DNA of 26,941 nucleotides from Gracilaria vermiculophylla (GCA_019155205.2 JAHNZQ020000016.1:2375952-2402892); one strand, 5' to 3'; counted from the first letter of the stretch, positions 1-9,412 are shown. The notes: generated by a model not told the origin, from the sequence alone. Translations and numbers: made by a program.

Positions 1-2
1 TG

Positions 3-2051
3 TGGGCCAAAATGCCCAGCTTCCCATGGTGGCCGGCGAAGGTCATCGAACCACAAGCGGCCCACTTGAGCCAGTTGGGTGTCAAAAAGCTCCGCAAAAC
101 GCAGTACGTTGTCGTCTTCTACAATGACAACGAACAAATTGGGCTCATCGCGAATTTCAACATGCAGTCCTTCAGGAATCGCTTGTTACATGAAGGGGCT
201 CGCAGAGAGAAGGGGAGCATGAAGAGCAAGTTGCTCAAGGCGATTGAATTTGCGGAAGATGATCTTGTCGATCAGGAAGTCGATGCGAATGCCGAAGATC
301 CGCCGGCCAAAGATATGAAATCGCGCGTTGGAGACTCCCCAGGCTCCACTGCAACTAAGCGTTCCCCTGCTTTAAACAGCTACATCTCCAGAGTGATATC
401 GGAGAAAAATAATGGCTTACATTCTCCTGTTTTGACCCGCAAGAATAGCGCTTCCCTCGGCAAGCGAAAATCTTCAAATCAGAAAAGACCCAAGCCCGAC
501 CCAATGGAAGATTTCATTGCAGAAGAAGGGGATGTGGTTGACGGCGAAACATCGGACATCGATGACGGTCATGAAATCATGCTAGATGCAAGCGATAAGG
601 CTGACCGTCGTCACAAGAAGCCAAAGCATGAACACCACCTGTCAAGGGATTTCGCTCCTGAAAAGCGCCATCGCTCTAGGTCAAAGTCCGAAAGGCATAT
701 CTCTCGCACTGAGTATGTGAAACCCTCTCAACGCCTTGACTTCAAACGCAACGAAGTTCATTCAATTAGGAGTAACGCCAAGAATCATGACACGCCGAGA
801 GAAACCGCAGACTCATTTGTGGCGCTGCCTTCCTCTCGACCTCCATCTTTGTCAGAGGAGGCTTATAAGAGCATGATGCGTGATACTGAAAATGTAGAGG
901 AACTGTCGAACCGAGCTCGTTTCCAACTCCTCATGGAGCATCTACGGGCCATTCGTGCGAGCAATGTCAAGCAATGGAAAGAGGGTCTGAAGAATGCAAA
1001 CACATCAGAGATAATCTGCAAAGAATCCGAGCTGCTGAAAGCCATTATCCCAGCACTTTTGAGTGGTCGAAAATTGGTTCGGTGGGTGGCCAAGGGAAAT
1101 CGGAAAACGTCGGAAACTGCTGGACAATTTGATGAACTGGAGAAGGATGCAATCGCCAAAGCCCTTGCTGTTCAAAAAGTTTACTTTGAGCTTGGGCTAG
1201 AAGACTTGACCGCTGCTGGCTCGAAGCTTCGTGAGGTACAGAAGAATTTGGCTGACATTTCAAGAGCTGCATCTCGATGCTTCAGAGACATTCTCATTCT
1301 CTGGAACGACATTCACGCTCCGGGTTCGCTCAAAGAGTGCATGCATGACGGTATCCATTTCATGGAAAATAATATTCCTATGGACGAAACTGATTATGCG
1401 ATGAGAACAAAAGATGAACTAAGAGGAGATAATGAGGCCAATAGAAATTCACATGACTCTGTTGGAGCACCATCTTCTGGCGATTCTTTCACCTCAGATT
1501 CTAGAAAAACAGAAGAGAAGCAAGAAAACGGAACACACGAGGAAAAGAATAATCAGGATGAAGAGCACAGAAAGAAGAGAAATTGTGAAGCTTCAGATGG
1601 TGAAATGGATACCAGAAGAGCTACGGATGATGTTTCAGAAGACAGTCCTATCAATTTGTGTGCACCGGGACCAACGAAAGAAGTGGAGAAGTCACACGCG
1701 GAACCGGGCAAGAAGAAGGACCGTTGGAAGGGATTCTCAAGGGATAAATTCATCCAGGTCGTAAAAGACCAGTTGCGTCCTCTAGCGGAAGTCACGAGTG
1801 AAAGCGAACAACTTGAGGTCATTGAACTGTTGGAGAGGCGTCTTTCAGCTGCGTTCGATCCATGTACAAATGGCTACTACAAAACTGGATTGCGCATGAC
1901 CCATGGGATTCAAAAACTTGTGAAGCGTTACAAGCTATCAAAGACGGATGAAATGCACAGCGATGAAGAGTCTGGAGGTCTCGAGCTGCTAATGAATGCC
2001 ATGAAACACCCAGAAGACGCTTCCAAGTTGGTCGACTTTGTTCTCATGTGA
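3..2051 (+). CDS. PWWP-domain nuclear protein, 5' end outside the window
   Basis: The reading frame is open from the first base, and residues V/L-W-A-K-M precede the first internal Met at 12, so the true start lies upstream. The N-terminus is a PWWP domain: the motif PSFPWWPAKV is followed by a beta-rich stretch (YVVVFYNDN) and a short helical part, together about 75 residues. PWWP domains bind methylated histone tails and DNA in the nucleus. A long charged, Ser/Lys/Arg-rich linker follows, then a helical block near residues 285-430. The C-terminal block near residues 570-650 (from RWKGFSRDKFIQVV) resembles the helical central domain of TFIIS-like proteins, but that is a weak inference. The gene ends at TGA 2049-2051 and converges on the bZIP-like gene. 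A chromatin or transcription role is likely; the exact family is not recognised. Confidence 0.85.
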   Translation, partial: WAKMPSFPWWPAKVIEPQAAHLSQLGVKKLRKTQYVVVFYNDNEQIGLIANFNMQSFRNRLLHEGARREKGSMKSKLLKAIEFAEDDLVDQEVDANAEDPPAKDMKSRVGDSPGSTATKRSPALNSYISRVISEKNNGLHSPVLTRKNSASLGKRKSSNQKRPKPDPMEDFIAEEGDVVDGETSDIDDGHEIMLDASDKADRRHKKPKHEHHLSRDFAPEKRHRSRSKSERHISRTEYVKPSQRLDFKRNEVHSIRSNAKNHDTPRETADSFVALPSSRPPSLSEEAYKSMMRDTENVEELSNRARFQLLMEHLRAIRASNVKQWKEGLKNANTSEIICKESELLKAIIPALLSGRKLVRWVAKGNRKTSETAGQFDELEKDAIAKALAVQKVYFELGLEDLTAAGSKLREVQKNLADISRAASRCFRDILILWNDIHAPGSLKECMHDGIHFMENNIPMDETDYAMRTKDELRGDNEANRNSHDSVGAPSSGDSFTSDSRKTEEKQENGTHEEKNNQDEEHRKKRNCEASDGEMDTRRATDDVSEDSPINLCAPGPTKEVEKSHAEPGKKKDRWKGFSRDKFIQVVKDQLRPLAEVTSESEQLEVIELLERRLSAAFDPCTNGYYKTGLRMTHGIQKLVKRYKLSKTDEMHSDEESGGLELLMNAMKHPEDASKLVDFVLM

Positions 2052-2655
2052 AAGCAGAGGCCTCACGCAATCGATCGCAAAAGGAATTCACGTTTTTGCT
2101 TTCACGGAAAAGCAGATATATTTAGGATTGCCTCCGTTTTCCACTTTGCGCTTCGTAGCCTCTGAGTATTGCCCATTGTACGTGAAGAATGACACGCACA
2201 TTTCCTCTTCCTCGCTAATTCGCAACAAACACGCGAAGCATCAGGATCGGTACGGTTTCGTTGAACTGATCATGGCAACTGGAACGGAACACAATCGCGC
2301 ACTCTGCTTGGACTCTTTGGAGTCAAAGGAATCCCCCTCATGGTTGCAGATTGCAAGGGAAAAGAAGAAAAACAGACCAACATATTTCTTAAGAAAGCAT
2401 CCTTAACCCCAACGTTCAAAACCCATTCCCACAAGGTTTCCCTCCAAGACTGAAGCTTACAACTGATCTATTCTCCAAAGTGCGGGTGTAACGGATGGAC
2501 AGAAGGTGTTCAAGTACAAGCCAGTTTTGCAGCTCGTTACTCATCATAAACTTCTGTATTTACTCACAAGTCTCCAACGCATCTCAAATCGAAGTGGTGC
2601 TTTAAACCCTATGAGTCAATGATGGAGGCATGTATGCAATTGTTTGAGGTCAAAT
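2052..2655. other. Intergenic region between convergent genes
   Basis: This stretch of about 600 bp separates the 3' ends of two facing genes and should contain both 3' UTRs. An open frame at 2038-2406 (+) has no recognisable motif and overlaps the PWWP stop codon, so I treat it as chance. No repeat or RNA gene is visible. Confidence 0.5.
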
Positions 2656-4227
2656 CTAAACGGGTAATGTGGCAAACAACTCCTCATCGCAATATTCATC
2701 AAAGAGCTTTCGCTCATAATTGCCACCCCAGTCCTGTTGCGCTAAAGCGTCGTTGCTGCTCCGCCCTGTGATTTGTTCGATTTCTCCCTGCATGCCTTTT
2801 AAAGAAGCGTCCAGCAACAATGATATTTGCTCGTTTTGAAGTTCTTCATATCTCTGACGCAAAGCCGGTATTAAGGCCTTGTACCGATTGAGCTCGAGGC
2901 GTTCCTCAACAAGACGTTGTTTGCGTTTTTGGTTGCTGCGTTGAGCGGACTCACGATTTCTGACCCTTCTTTTGTGTGCTGCTGACATTCTACCCACCTC
3001 GTCGTCGACGCGCCGCCTTCGTCTCGGAAGTTTGCCATCGTGGGCAACACCCTCTGACGACCCTGAGACATTTTCGCGTTGAATGCTTTGAGGAGAAGGC
3101 GCATTTGTATAGCTGAAATCCGAAACGTCGTCCGACGCCGACACATCGAGTTGCTCTTCTGCCAGGGCGATGAGCGGGTACCCGATCTCCACGGGCTCTG
3201 GCTTGAAGTAGAGCAACTTGGCAGAGGCCGACGGGTGCATGCCAAAGGTGGTGCTTAGAGGGATTTCAAAGGCTACGTTCTTGCGCAGGGAGTTATAAAG
3301 GCGGCGCCTAACAGACGGCAGACCATGACGAATATCAATAAACACTGGTTGGAGCTCCCTGGTCGTTAGACCTTCCATGAATTTTGTCTTTATGCAAAGG
3401 CCGAAATACGCGCCTCGAAAACGTCGATACACAGAGGAAACATTGCTAATGTTGTCCATGGTGCCCGATAACGGTTCGCTGTGCTTGTTTCGACCAAAGC
3501 AAGGGGTGGGTAGCGACGAGAAGGTACGGCCTTGTCCACAGAGATGGCATGCACGACGCTCGAAAAAGGAGTTGCGCACCAGCAACCTGGTCGGCCTGAT
3601 ACCATTGACGGGGGGGGCTTTATACATGAGGAGCTCGCGTAATCGTTCGCAACTGATTACGCTTTGAATCCAGCCGCAGATCATGATATCGTTTTTCCAG
3701 CCAGTGACAAAGACTTCACCCGTAGAGTCCTCAATGACGAAGCGGCCGACAGGGAGCGCGGGTACGGTATTATTAGGGAGGTCTCTTTGGAAGAGGACGT
3801 CGAGGAAGGCGATACCGAGCGTGAAGCCGTCCATGGATTGCACGGGAACCATGAGCCAGTGGCTTGAAAGCGAGGGAGTGATGGTGATGGTGTGGCGATC
3901 CAACGAGAAGCCCTCCATGCGAAAAAGAGAAGTGCTTTCAATGGCGCTGTTGCGGAAGGCGTCCTCGCTGATTGCCTCGGGCTCAGGGCGAGTGTAGAGC
4001 CATTTGGCTATGAGCCCGCCCATGTCGGGTATGCGAAAAATGCGGCGGCGGCGACACTCGGAGGCATTGTCGAAGTTGGAGACATGAAAAGGGTCGATGA
4101 TGTCTTCGGCAACCCAGAGGGGGGCGCTGCTATCGACGCTGGAGGTGGCAAGCGCGGTGTTTGCGGCGAGCTCGGCGGGCATGCGAAGCGCGACCGTGGA
4201 CGACATGGTATCAAGACACGTCGGCAA
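2656..4227 (-). CDS. bZIP-like transcription factor, 523 aa
   Basis: A single uninterrupted frame of 523 residues starts at ATG 4227. Near residue 415 a run of five arginines leads into a bZIP-type basic region (KRRVRNRESAQRSNQKRK, residues 419-436), followed by an amphipathic leucine/glutamate-rich helix to about residue 490. Basic regions of this class bind palindromic DNA as dimers in the nucleus. The invariant Arg nine positions into the basic motif (N-x7-R) is Asn here, and a Pro sits in the expected zipper (ALIPAL), so DNA binding and dimerisation may be atypical. The first 400 residues match no family I know; they carry CHLC at 227-230 and another Cys at 243, a possible metal site. The promoter is shared head-to-head with the Mpv17 gene. 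Confidence 0.75.
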   Translation of the reverse strand: MPTCLDTMSSTVALRMPAELAANTALATSSVDSSAPLWVAEDIIDPFHVSNFDNASECRRRRIFRIPDMGGLIAKWLYTRPEPEAISEDAFRNSAIESTSLFRMEGFSLDRHTITITPSLSSHWLMVPVQSMDGFTLGIAFLDVLFQRDLPNNTVPALPVGRFVIEDSTGEVFVTGWKNDIMICGWIQSVISCERLRELLMYKAPPVNGIRPTRLLVRNSFFERRACHLCGQGRTFSSLPTPCFGRNKHSEPLSGTMDNISNVSSVYRRFRGAYFGLCIKTKFMEGLTTRELQPVFIDIRHGLPSVRRRLYNSLRKNVAFEIPLSTTFGMHPSASAKLLYFKPEPVEIGYPLIALAEEQLDVSASDDVSDFSYTNAPSPQSIQRENVSGSSEGVAHDGKLPRRRRRVDDEVGRMSAAHKRRVRNRESAQRSNQKRKQRLVEERLELNRYKALIPALRQRYEELQNEQISLLLDASLKGMQGEIEQITGRSSNDALAQQDWGGNYERKLFDEYCDEELFATLPV

Positions 4228-4729
4228 GCTAAACGGCGGCTTGTGCGGCAGCCAGTATGGAGTGCGAGAGGGAGGGAGGGTATATTTGAACGGAAAGCGT
4301 TGAAGGAAGGGGATCGCGAACGACGGTAGTTAAGTTACAGTATGGGCGGAGCGTGGCGGAGTGCGGGAGAAGGCGAACGTCGAGCTGATGGAGTGACGCA
4401 TGGAAGTAAAGTTCTGGCGAGGGGCCAGTGTGCGCACGGCAGGTGGCACATTTTGCGCACAGTTTGTGGGTGTTTGTTGCTGATGTCACACAATGTCTGC
4501 TGGCGAGGCAGCCCTTCTCTCTGCGCCAATTAGCGCGCGAATTGCGATGTTCCACCGCCTGTACGAACATATAGATCGACCGCGAGTATCAACTCCACGC
4601 CGCGCACGTTGTTGCCTCCGCGGCAAACAAGGGGCGCCGCACGCGCGCGTCTTCGGAGCTCTGGCGCACCTCCTCAGTGCCCTCAGCACACCGCCTGCCG
4701 TGCGTCTTCCCCCCCCCCTTCTGAGCTTC
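4228..4729. promoter_or_regulatory. Divergent promoter region
   Basis: This is the interval between the bZIP-like gene (-) and the preferred start of the Mpv17 gene (+). It holds a purine tract of GGGA repeats at about 4266-4280. A TATA-like element on the minus strand (AAATATA, plus positions 4281-4287) lies about 55 bp before the bZIP ATG. A CRE/ATF-like octamer TGATGTCA is at 4481-4488, one base off the bZIP palindrome TGACGTCA. These are motif matches only. An upstream in-frame ATG for the Mpv17 gene is at 4493. Confidence 0.35.
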
Positions 4730-5479
4730 ATGGCGAGGCTGCTTCTCTCCCCGCCTCTATCTCTGCCGTCGGTTGTGCTGGCTTTGGCATGGAGATCATA
4801 CCTCCGCAAGCTGCACGCAGACCCCCTGCTCACGAAGGTATGACACGCAATCGTAGCGCAGTTCACCCATTGTCGCGCTGGCTAACCAATCCTCTCGTAC
4901 ACTTTTGGCCATCAAGTCTCTCACTTCAGCACTTTTATCCGTGCTCAGCGAAGTTGTGGCGAAACGGCTCAACAAGCTGCCGCTCAAGTCCAGCGCAGCC
5001 ATGCATGAGCTCACCATCGGCCTTGTTTTGCGGTATGTCGTCAAAATGCAACGCTCCAACCGTCACAGCGTGCGCGCCCTTTGTTGCCTTCTAACCAAAC
5101 CGTGTAATTATCGCGAAGAGGGCCGCTCATACACGCTTTCCACAACTTCTTAGACCATGTTGTATTCAAGCACGCAAACCAAACGTCCCCATCGGTCGTC
5201 GTGGCCAAGTTGTTGGTTGACCAACTCATCTTTGCTCCCATCTTCACTTCACTCTACTTTTATATTCGTGGCTTGAGCGAGGATCGCAGCCTGTCTTGGA
5301 CTACCAAAAGGCTTCGAAAGGAGCTCTTTCAAATCATGAAGAGCAACTGGGCGTTGTGGGTGCCCGCCAACTTCTTCAACTACTTGTATGTGCCTCTGCA
5401 ATTAAGGGTGCTGTTTGGAAGCGTTGTCGCCTTCTTCTGGAACGCCTATCTCATCGCCAAAGCTTCAAACGTACATTGA
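4730..5479 (+). CDS. Mpv17/PMP22-family integral membrane protein, three exons
   Basis: Splicing 4730-4837, 4917-5032 and 5119-5479 gives 194 residues, the usual size for the Mpv17/PMP22/Sym1 family of four-helix channel-like proteins in the inner mitochondrial or peroxisomal membrane. Exon 1 carries the family opening W-x2-Y-x3-L-x3-P-L-L-T-K. Exon 2 continues in register (SLTSALLSVLSEVVAKRL). Exon 3 starts G-P-L-x-H-x-F-H-N-F-L-D and ends with the family signature SNWALWVPANFFNY followed by VPLQLRVLF and FFWNAYL. I chose Met 4730 because family members begin just before the W-x2-Y motif. An in-frame Met at 4493 would add 79 residues (a possible targeting extension) and cannot be excluded. 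The substrate is unknown. Confidence 0.85.
4838..4916 (+). other. Spliceosomal intron 1 of the Mpv17-family gene
   Basis: This 79-nt intron has donor GTATGA and acceptor CAAG, in phase 0. It rejoins the family motif without gap (LLTK then SLTSALL). A branch-point candidate CTAACCA lies about 30 nt before the acceptor. Confidence 0.75.
5033..5118 (+). other. Spliceosomal intron 2 of the Mpv17-family gene
   Basis: This 86-nt intron has donor GTATGT and acceptor GAAG, in phase 2. The joined codon CGA gives LVLR-GPLIHAF. The same branch candidate CTAACCA occurs as in intron 1. The neighbouring AG two bases downstream would break the frame. Confidence 0.75.
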
Positions 5480-6083
5480 TGCCGAACCCATCTTCATTCA
5501 CGACCGTTAGCGAGTCCCAGAAAAGCATTGCTTGATGCTCTACAAAGCCTGCTCCCGATGTCGGTAGGCCGTCCTCTTGGCCAAGATTGGCTCCAGCCGT
5601 ATCTGTCAATAACATACCCAATTCTGCTCACACGTCCAAATATATTCTCCTCTGACGGTGTCCCTCTCGTCGGCACAATTTGAGCATAACGAACGGCCAA
5701 AAAAACGTCAACTACAAACCCACAATCCGCAATATTGCTGTAAGAAAACATTGGCAACAGAACACCTCCAATATGGCCAAGCACAATTTGGCACTCATCA
5801 TACTCAAGGAGTATGCTTCCTGTGGGTTTCAGATAGTGTGACCAACACCAAATGCTACGCTTATTAGAGCATCTCCACCAACGTTCGACGCATATTTGCA
5901 AATCTGCAAAATAGATGCACAGTTGAACAACTTTTAATAGCTGGGCTACATTGTGATTTTTGATCATTTGCAAAAAAAAATTTAACATTTCCCACTAGCA
6001 GTCTTCATCCACTGTAAATATGTTCTGTTCAGCTCCTTCAATGGGATTCTCAGCCACAGCGATCGAGGATTTCGCCAGACCCG
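5480..6083. other. Flank between the Mpv17-family gene and the transposon nest
   Basis: An open frame at 5494-5988 on the minus strand encodes 164 residues with no motif I recognise. It ends 15 bp from the Mpv17 stop codon and starts in an AT-rich stretch with an A/T homopolymer. It could be a remnant of a mobile element or chance. The last 95 bp before 6084 read as a coding-like frame on the minus strand (see the finding on 5991-9549). Confidence 0.3.
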
Positions 6084-6607
6084 TACAGACTGTTTCAAAA
6101 ACATACGACATGCTGTGAAATCTCAAAAAAACTACCATATGTAAACTGTACGCCTACAAAAATTGGTTTCAGAAATAAGTAAAGTCAAAAAACCGTTTCA
6201 AAAACATATGATCATCAATAACAAATCTTTACTGCGCGACGCTCAATAGTTTATTTTGCATCCATTTTGGTGTAGAACGCTAATGCAACGTTTCGGCATC
6301 GAATTGATGTACTTTTTACAATTGAAACTGTCATAGATTTCCAGCAATTTTTGATACAGTTTTCGAGTTCAAAAACAGTCTGAAATTGCCTTCCATGCGC
6401 ATAAACCATCCTCGCCAGCAGTCCCCAAACGTTTTCAATTGGATTCAAATTTTGTGAGCGCGCCGGCCGCTCTAAAGCAGATACTTCGGACTTCTGTAGC
6501 CAATTTTTGATTAAACATGTAATGTGTACAGGCGCATTATCCTGTTGAAAAACGAAACTTTCTCTATGAAAACATACAGTGCGTTTCAAAACCATATTAC
6601 CCCTCAG

Positions 6608-7362
6608 TGAAGTGCAACGCCCTTCTGGGGGATTTCTCACGACTTAGTCGGTACTTGCACTCCGAAGAAGTATGGTTATTTTATGATGATTAGCGCAGCG
6701 GTTGGCCGCTGAGGGGCACGCCGGACGGCCCGGTAGCACACGTAAGAATGCATGGCATTGCTGGACAAATTAGATATTTTACTCAGATAATTTTGGGGCG
6801 GCGCGCCCCACTGTCAGAGGGGCGCGCCGACTACAGTATATATGCCCCGCTACGGCGGCTGCCCAGTAAACCCTATGACGGCCCCAAGAGGGTTGTGGCT
6901 CTGGACTTTTCCGCCTCCGGCGTTGCTTACCGCTGCTGCGTGTAAGCACCCGTTTGCACGGCAGTTCATCCTCCCTCGAGACTTAGAGAGTGTCACTACG
7001 ACTTGTGTCTATCCCTTACCGACATTGTCGTGTACTCGCCCCAGTATTGGGCCCTTTTTTTGTTGCTCTTTTCGTCCCATGCCCACACACCGGTGGACAC
7101 GCTGTCGCTCCCGGTATCTACCGTACCCTTTCTCTGACACTCGCTTGCCAGACTCCGTGCCGATTACTCGTGATTCTGGCCACTTCGTATTGGAGGAATC
7201 TCAGACTCAACACTCTAGGTAACCCCCTGAAGGGCTGCCCTCGGTCTTATTAACCGGCTTCGCCGTAGCACGCCCAGAGTGGCTCTGTTTGCTTTGCTAC
7301 CCAAGAAGGGGAAGATTCAGAACGTCTTCGTGGTGTTTTCCCGCCTCTGGCGTTGCACTACA
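6608..7362 (+). repeat. Solo LTR, 755 bp, with 5-bp target duplication
   Basis: It begins TGAAGTGCAACGCC and ends GGCGTTGCACTACA, a TG...CA terminus whose 14-bp ends are inverted repeats with one mismatch. CTCAG flanks it on both sides (6603-6607 and 7363-7367) and joins back into the Tc1 leader. A TATA box (TATATAT, 6837-6843) on the + strand follows two copies of GGCGCGCC (6800-6807 and 6821-6828), placing U3 on the left. There is no internal region, so this is a recombination product of a full element. The same LTR starts again at 26818. Confidence 0.93.
6800..6843 (+). promoter_or_regulatory. LTR promoter: paired GGCGCGCC boxes and TATA
   Basis: Two GGCGCGCC palindromes 21 bp apart lie 9 bp or more upstream of TATATAT. 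This arrangement resembles a U3 core promoter. Function is inferred from position only. Confidence 0.45.
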
Positions 7363-7462
7363 CTCAGAAGTGCGCCAAAACTGTACTGTAGGCTATATTT
7401 TGCACATAGTCTATGTGGAATTGTTTCAAAGAGATATGTACACCGCCTTCTTTCTTATAAAA

Positions 7463-8459
7463 ATGGCTCAAGGTCCGCCACTTTCCAAACAAAAAAAGCT
7501 TCAAATCGTTAAGGTAAACGACAAAAATCATTCCAACAGTGCTATCGCTAAAACCTTGAAGTATTCTAGGGTCACAATAGCTGCTTTTTTCCAAACTCCG
7601 ACTCTTTATGGGTTAAAACAATCTCCTGGACGCCCTCAGAAGCTCAGCCCAGCAGATAAAAGAGAAATGAAAAGAGAGTTATGCAAAGGAAAAGTATGGT
7701 GCAAAAACATTGGAATCAATCTCAATCCCAACATTTCTATAACAGCATCTATGTGGAGGCTGATAAACAGCACAAATTTATTTTAATATAAAAAAATGAA
7801 GAAAACCTTCTTTCTCCAAGACCAGCATAAGCAAAAGAGGATTGACTGGTGTGCTGGAAAAGCCTACTGGAAAAAAGAATGGGAAAATGTTATTTTAACT
7901 GATGAAAAAAATCAATTTTGTCGGAGCAGATTGCTTTAAATATTATTTCCACGATCTTGGTAAGGAACGTTATGAATTTTATACCAGGCACTTAAATGGA
8001 GGCTCTGTAATTGTCTGGGTGGGCATTTCTAAAAAAGGTCTAACGGAAATCGCCTTCATTGAAACGAACATGAATGCAGAAAAATATCAAGAAGTTCTAT
8101 ACAACTATTTGCTACCTTTTGGTTTATGTTTCCATAAAGAAAATTTCATTTTTCAACAGGATGATGCGCCTGTACACACTGCATCTTTAATCAAAAATTG
8201 GCTTCAGGAGTCCAAAGTATCTGTTTTAGAGTGGCCTGCGCGCTCACCAGATTTGAACCTAATCGAAAACGTTTTGGGACTGCTGGCAACGATGGTTTGT
8301 GCGCATGGAAGGCAATTTCAGACAGTTTTTGAACTCAAAAACTGTATTAGAAATTTCTGGAAATCTATAACAGTTTCAACTGTGGAAAAGTACATCATTT
8401 CGATGCCGAAACGCTGCATTAGCGTTATACGGAAAAAAGGATGCAAAATAAACTATTGA
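7463..8459 (+). pseudogene. Tc1-like transposase of the inner element
   Basis: The start is ATG 7463 (MAQGPPLSKQKK). The helix-turn-helix region (SNSAIAKTLKYSRVTI) and the linker LYGLKQSPGRPQKLS are followed by an in-frame TAA at 7784-7786. The same frame continues with the first catalytic Asp (VILTDEK) near 7905. A slip in the A-run at about 7905-7911 moves the frame, and the C-terminal part is open from 7902 to 8459: QQDDAPVH carries the second Asp and SPDLNLIEN the Glu, 34 residues apart. One stop and one frameshift disable it. It is better preserved than the outer copy, which agrees with its being the later insertion. Confidence 0.9.
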
Positions 8460-9412
8460 TCGTCGCGCAGTAAAGATTTTTTATTGATGATCATATGTTT
8501 TTGAAACGTTTTTTTGACTATACTTTTTTATGAAACCAAGTTTTGTAGGCATACAGTATAAATTTGTTCGTTTTATTGAGATTTCACAGCATGTCGTATG
8601 TTTTTGAAACAGTCTGTAAACCAAATGGTATTCAATAATTGTAGAAAGCTTCTTGATATTTTTCCGCATTCATGTCTGTTTCAATAAAAGCAATTTGGCT
8701 TTGACCTTTTTAGAAATGCCCGCCCAAATCATTACACATCCTCCACCTAAATGCATGGTATAAAGCACATGACGTTCTTTACGAAGACCGTGCCAATAAA
8801 ATTTGTAGCAATCTGGTCCATCCAAATTGAACTTTTTTTCATCAGTAAAAATAAAATTTTCCCATTCCTTTTTCCAGTAGGTTTTTCCAGCACACCATTC
8901 AATTCTCTTCTGCTTGCGGTGGTCTTGGAGAAAGAATGTTTTTTTTCTTTATTTTATTTAATATTTTAAGATATTTGTGCTGTTTCTCTGCCTCCATACA
9001 GTAATTTTAGAAACGTAGAGATTGAAATTTATTCCAATTTTTTTGCACGATAGATTTTTTTTGCATAACTTTCTTTTAATTCCTCTTTTACTTGCTGGGC
9101 TGAGCTTCTTTAGACGTTCTGAAGATCGTTTTAAGCCATAAAGAGTCGGATTTTTTAGATACGTAGAGATTGTGACCCTAGAACGCTTTAAAGTTTTCGC
9201 GATAGCACTGTTGGAATTTTTCTTGGCGTTTAACTTTACGATACGAATCTGTTTTTGCTTGGAAAGTGGCGGGCCTCGAGCCATTTTTACTAGAAAGAAG
9301 ACGGTGTACATTTCTTTTTGAAACAATTCTACACAGACTATGTGCAAAGTCTAGTCTTCAGTACATTTTGGGCGCACTTTTGAGAGGCAATTTGTTTTTG
9401 AAACACACTGTA

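Larger units (their letters stand above)
6577..8616 (+). mobile_element. Inner Tc1-like transposon, inserted in the outer copy and split by a solo LTR
   Basis: The left end CAGTGCGTTTCAAAAC starts at 6577 and the right end reads, reverse-complemented, CAGACTGTTTCAAAAAC (8600-8616). TA flanks both sides (6575-6576, 8617-8618), and the host sequence on either side is contiguous outer-element transposase. A 755-bp LTR plus a 5-bp duplication interrupts its 5' leader; without it the element is 1280 bp, within 3 bp of the outer copy. Its sequence aligns with the outer element along the leader and the transposase, so both belong to one family. Confidence 0.93.
6251..9284 (-). pseudogene. Tc1-like transposase of the outer element, interrupted
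   Basis: The start is ATG 9284 and the C-terminal stop is at 6251. The N-terminal helix-turn-helix part (8958-9284) begins MARGPPLSKQKQ, has the SNSAIAKTL and SRVTI motifs and the LYGLK linker typical of Tc3-like proteins. The frame then breaks near 8958, and decayed sequence carrying TDEKKFNLDGPD (first catalytic Asp) continues to 8619, where the second Tc1 copy cuts in. The rest resumes at 6574 with QQDNAPVH (second Asp) and NPIEN (catalytic Glu), spaced D-34 residues-E as in Tc1 transposases. The usual SPD before LNPIEN is SQN here. Stops, a frame change and the insertion make it non-functional. Confidence 0.9.
6086..9410 (-). mobile_element. Outer Tc1-like (Tc3-type) DNA transposon, split by a second copy
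   Basis: The terminal inverted repeats are CAGACTGTTTCAAAAAC at 6086-6102 and, reverse-complemented, CAGTGTGTTTCAAAAAC at 9394-9410 (15 of 17 identical). Each is flanked by the TA target duplication (6084-6085 and 9411-9412). A second Tc1-like element is inserted at an internal TA (6575-6576 and 8617-8618). Removing 2042 bp restores a 1283-bp element whose transposase runs on the minus strand. Members of this family move DNA by cut-and-paste into TA sites. Confidence 0.93.

Noticed and set aside
2038..2406. 122-aa plus-strand open frame after the PWWP gene
   Set aside because: Overlaps the PWWP stop, has no motif, and lies where a 3' UTR is expected.
3390..3997. Several open frames opposite to and overlapping the bZIP-like gene
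   Set aside because: All are shadows of the 523-codon frame and lack independent motifs.
4493..4729. 79-residue N-terminal extension of the Mpv17-family protein
   Set aside because: In frame but Ala/Arg/Pro-rich and outside the family domain; kept as an alternative start only.
6251..6640. Open frame of 129 aa as one transposase protein
   Set aside because: Its first residues come from the reversed solo LTR and the inner Tc1 end; only the part from VCFHRES onward is outer-element transposase.
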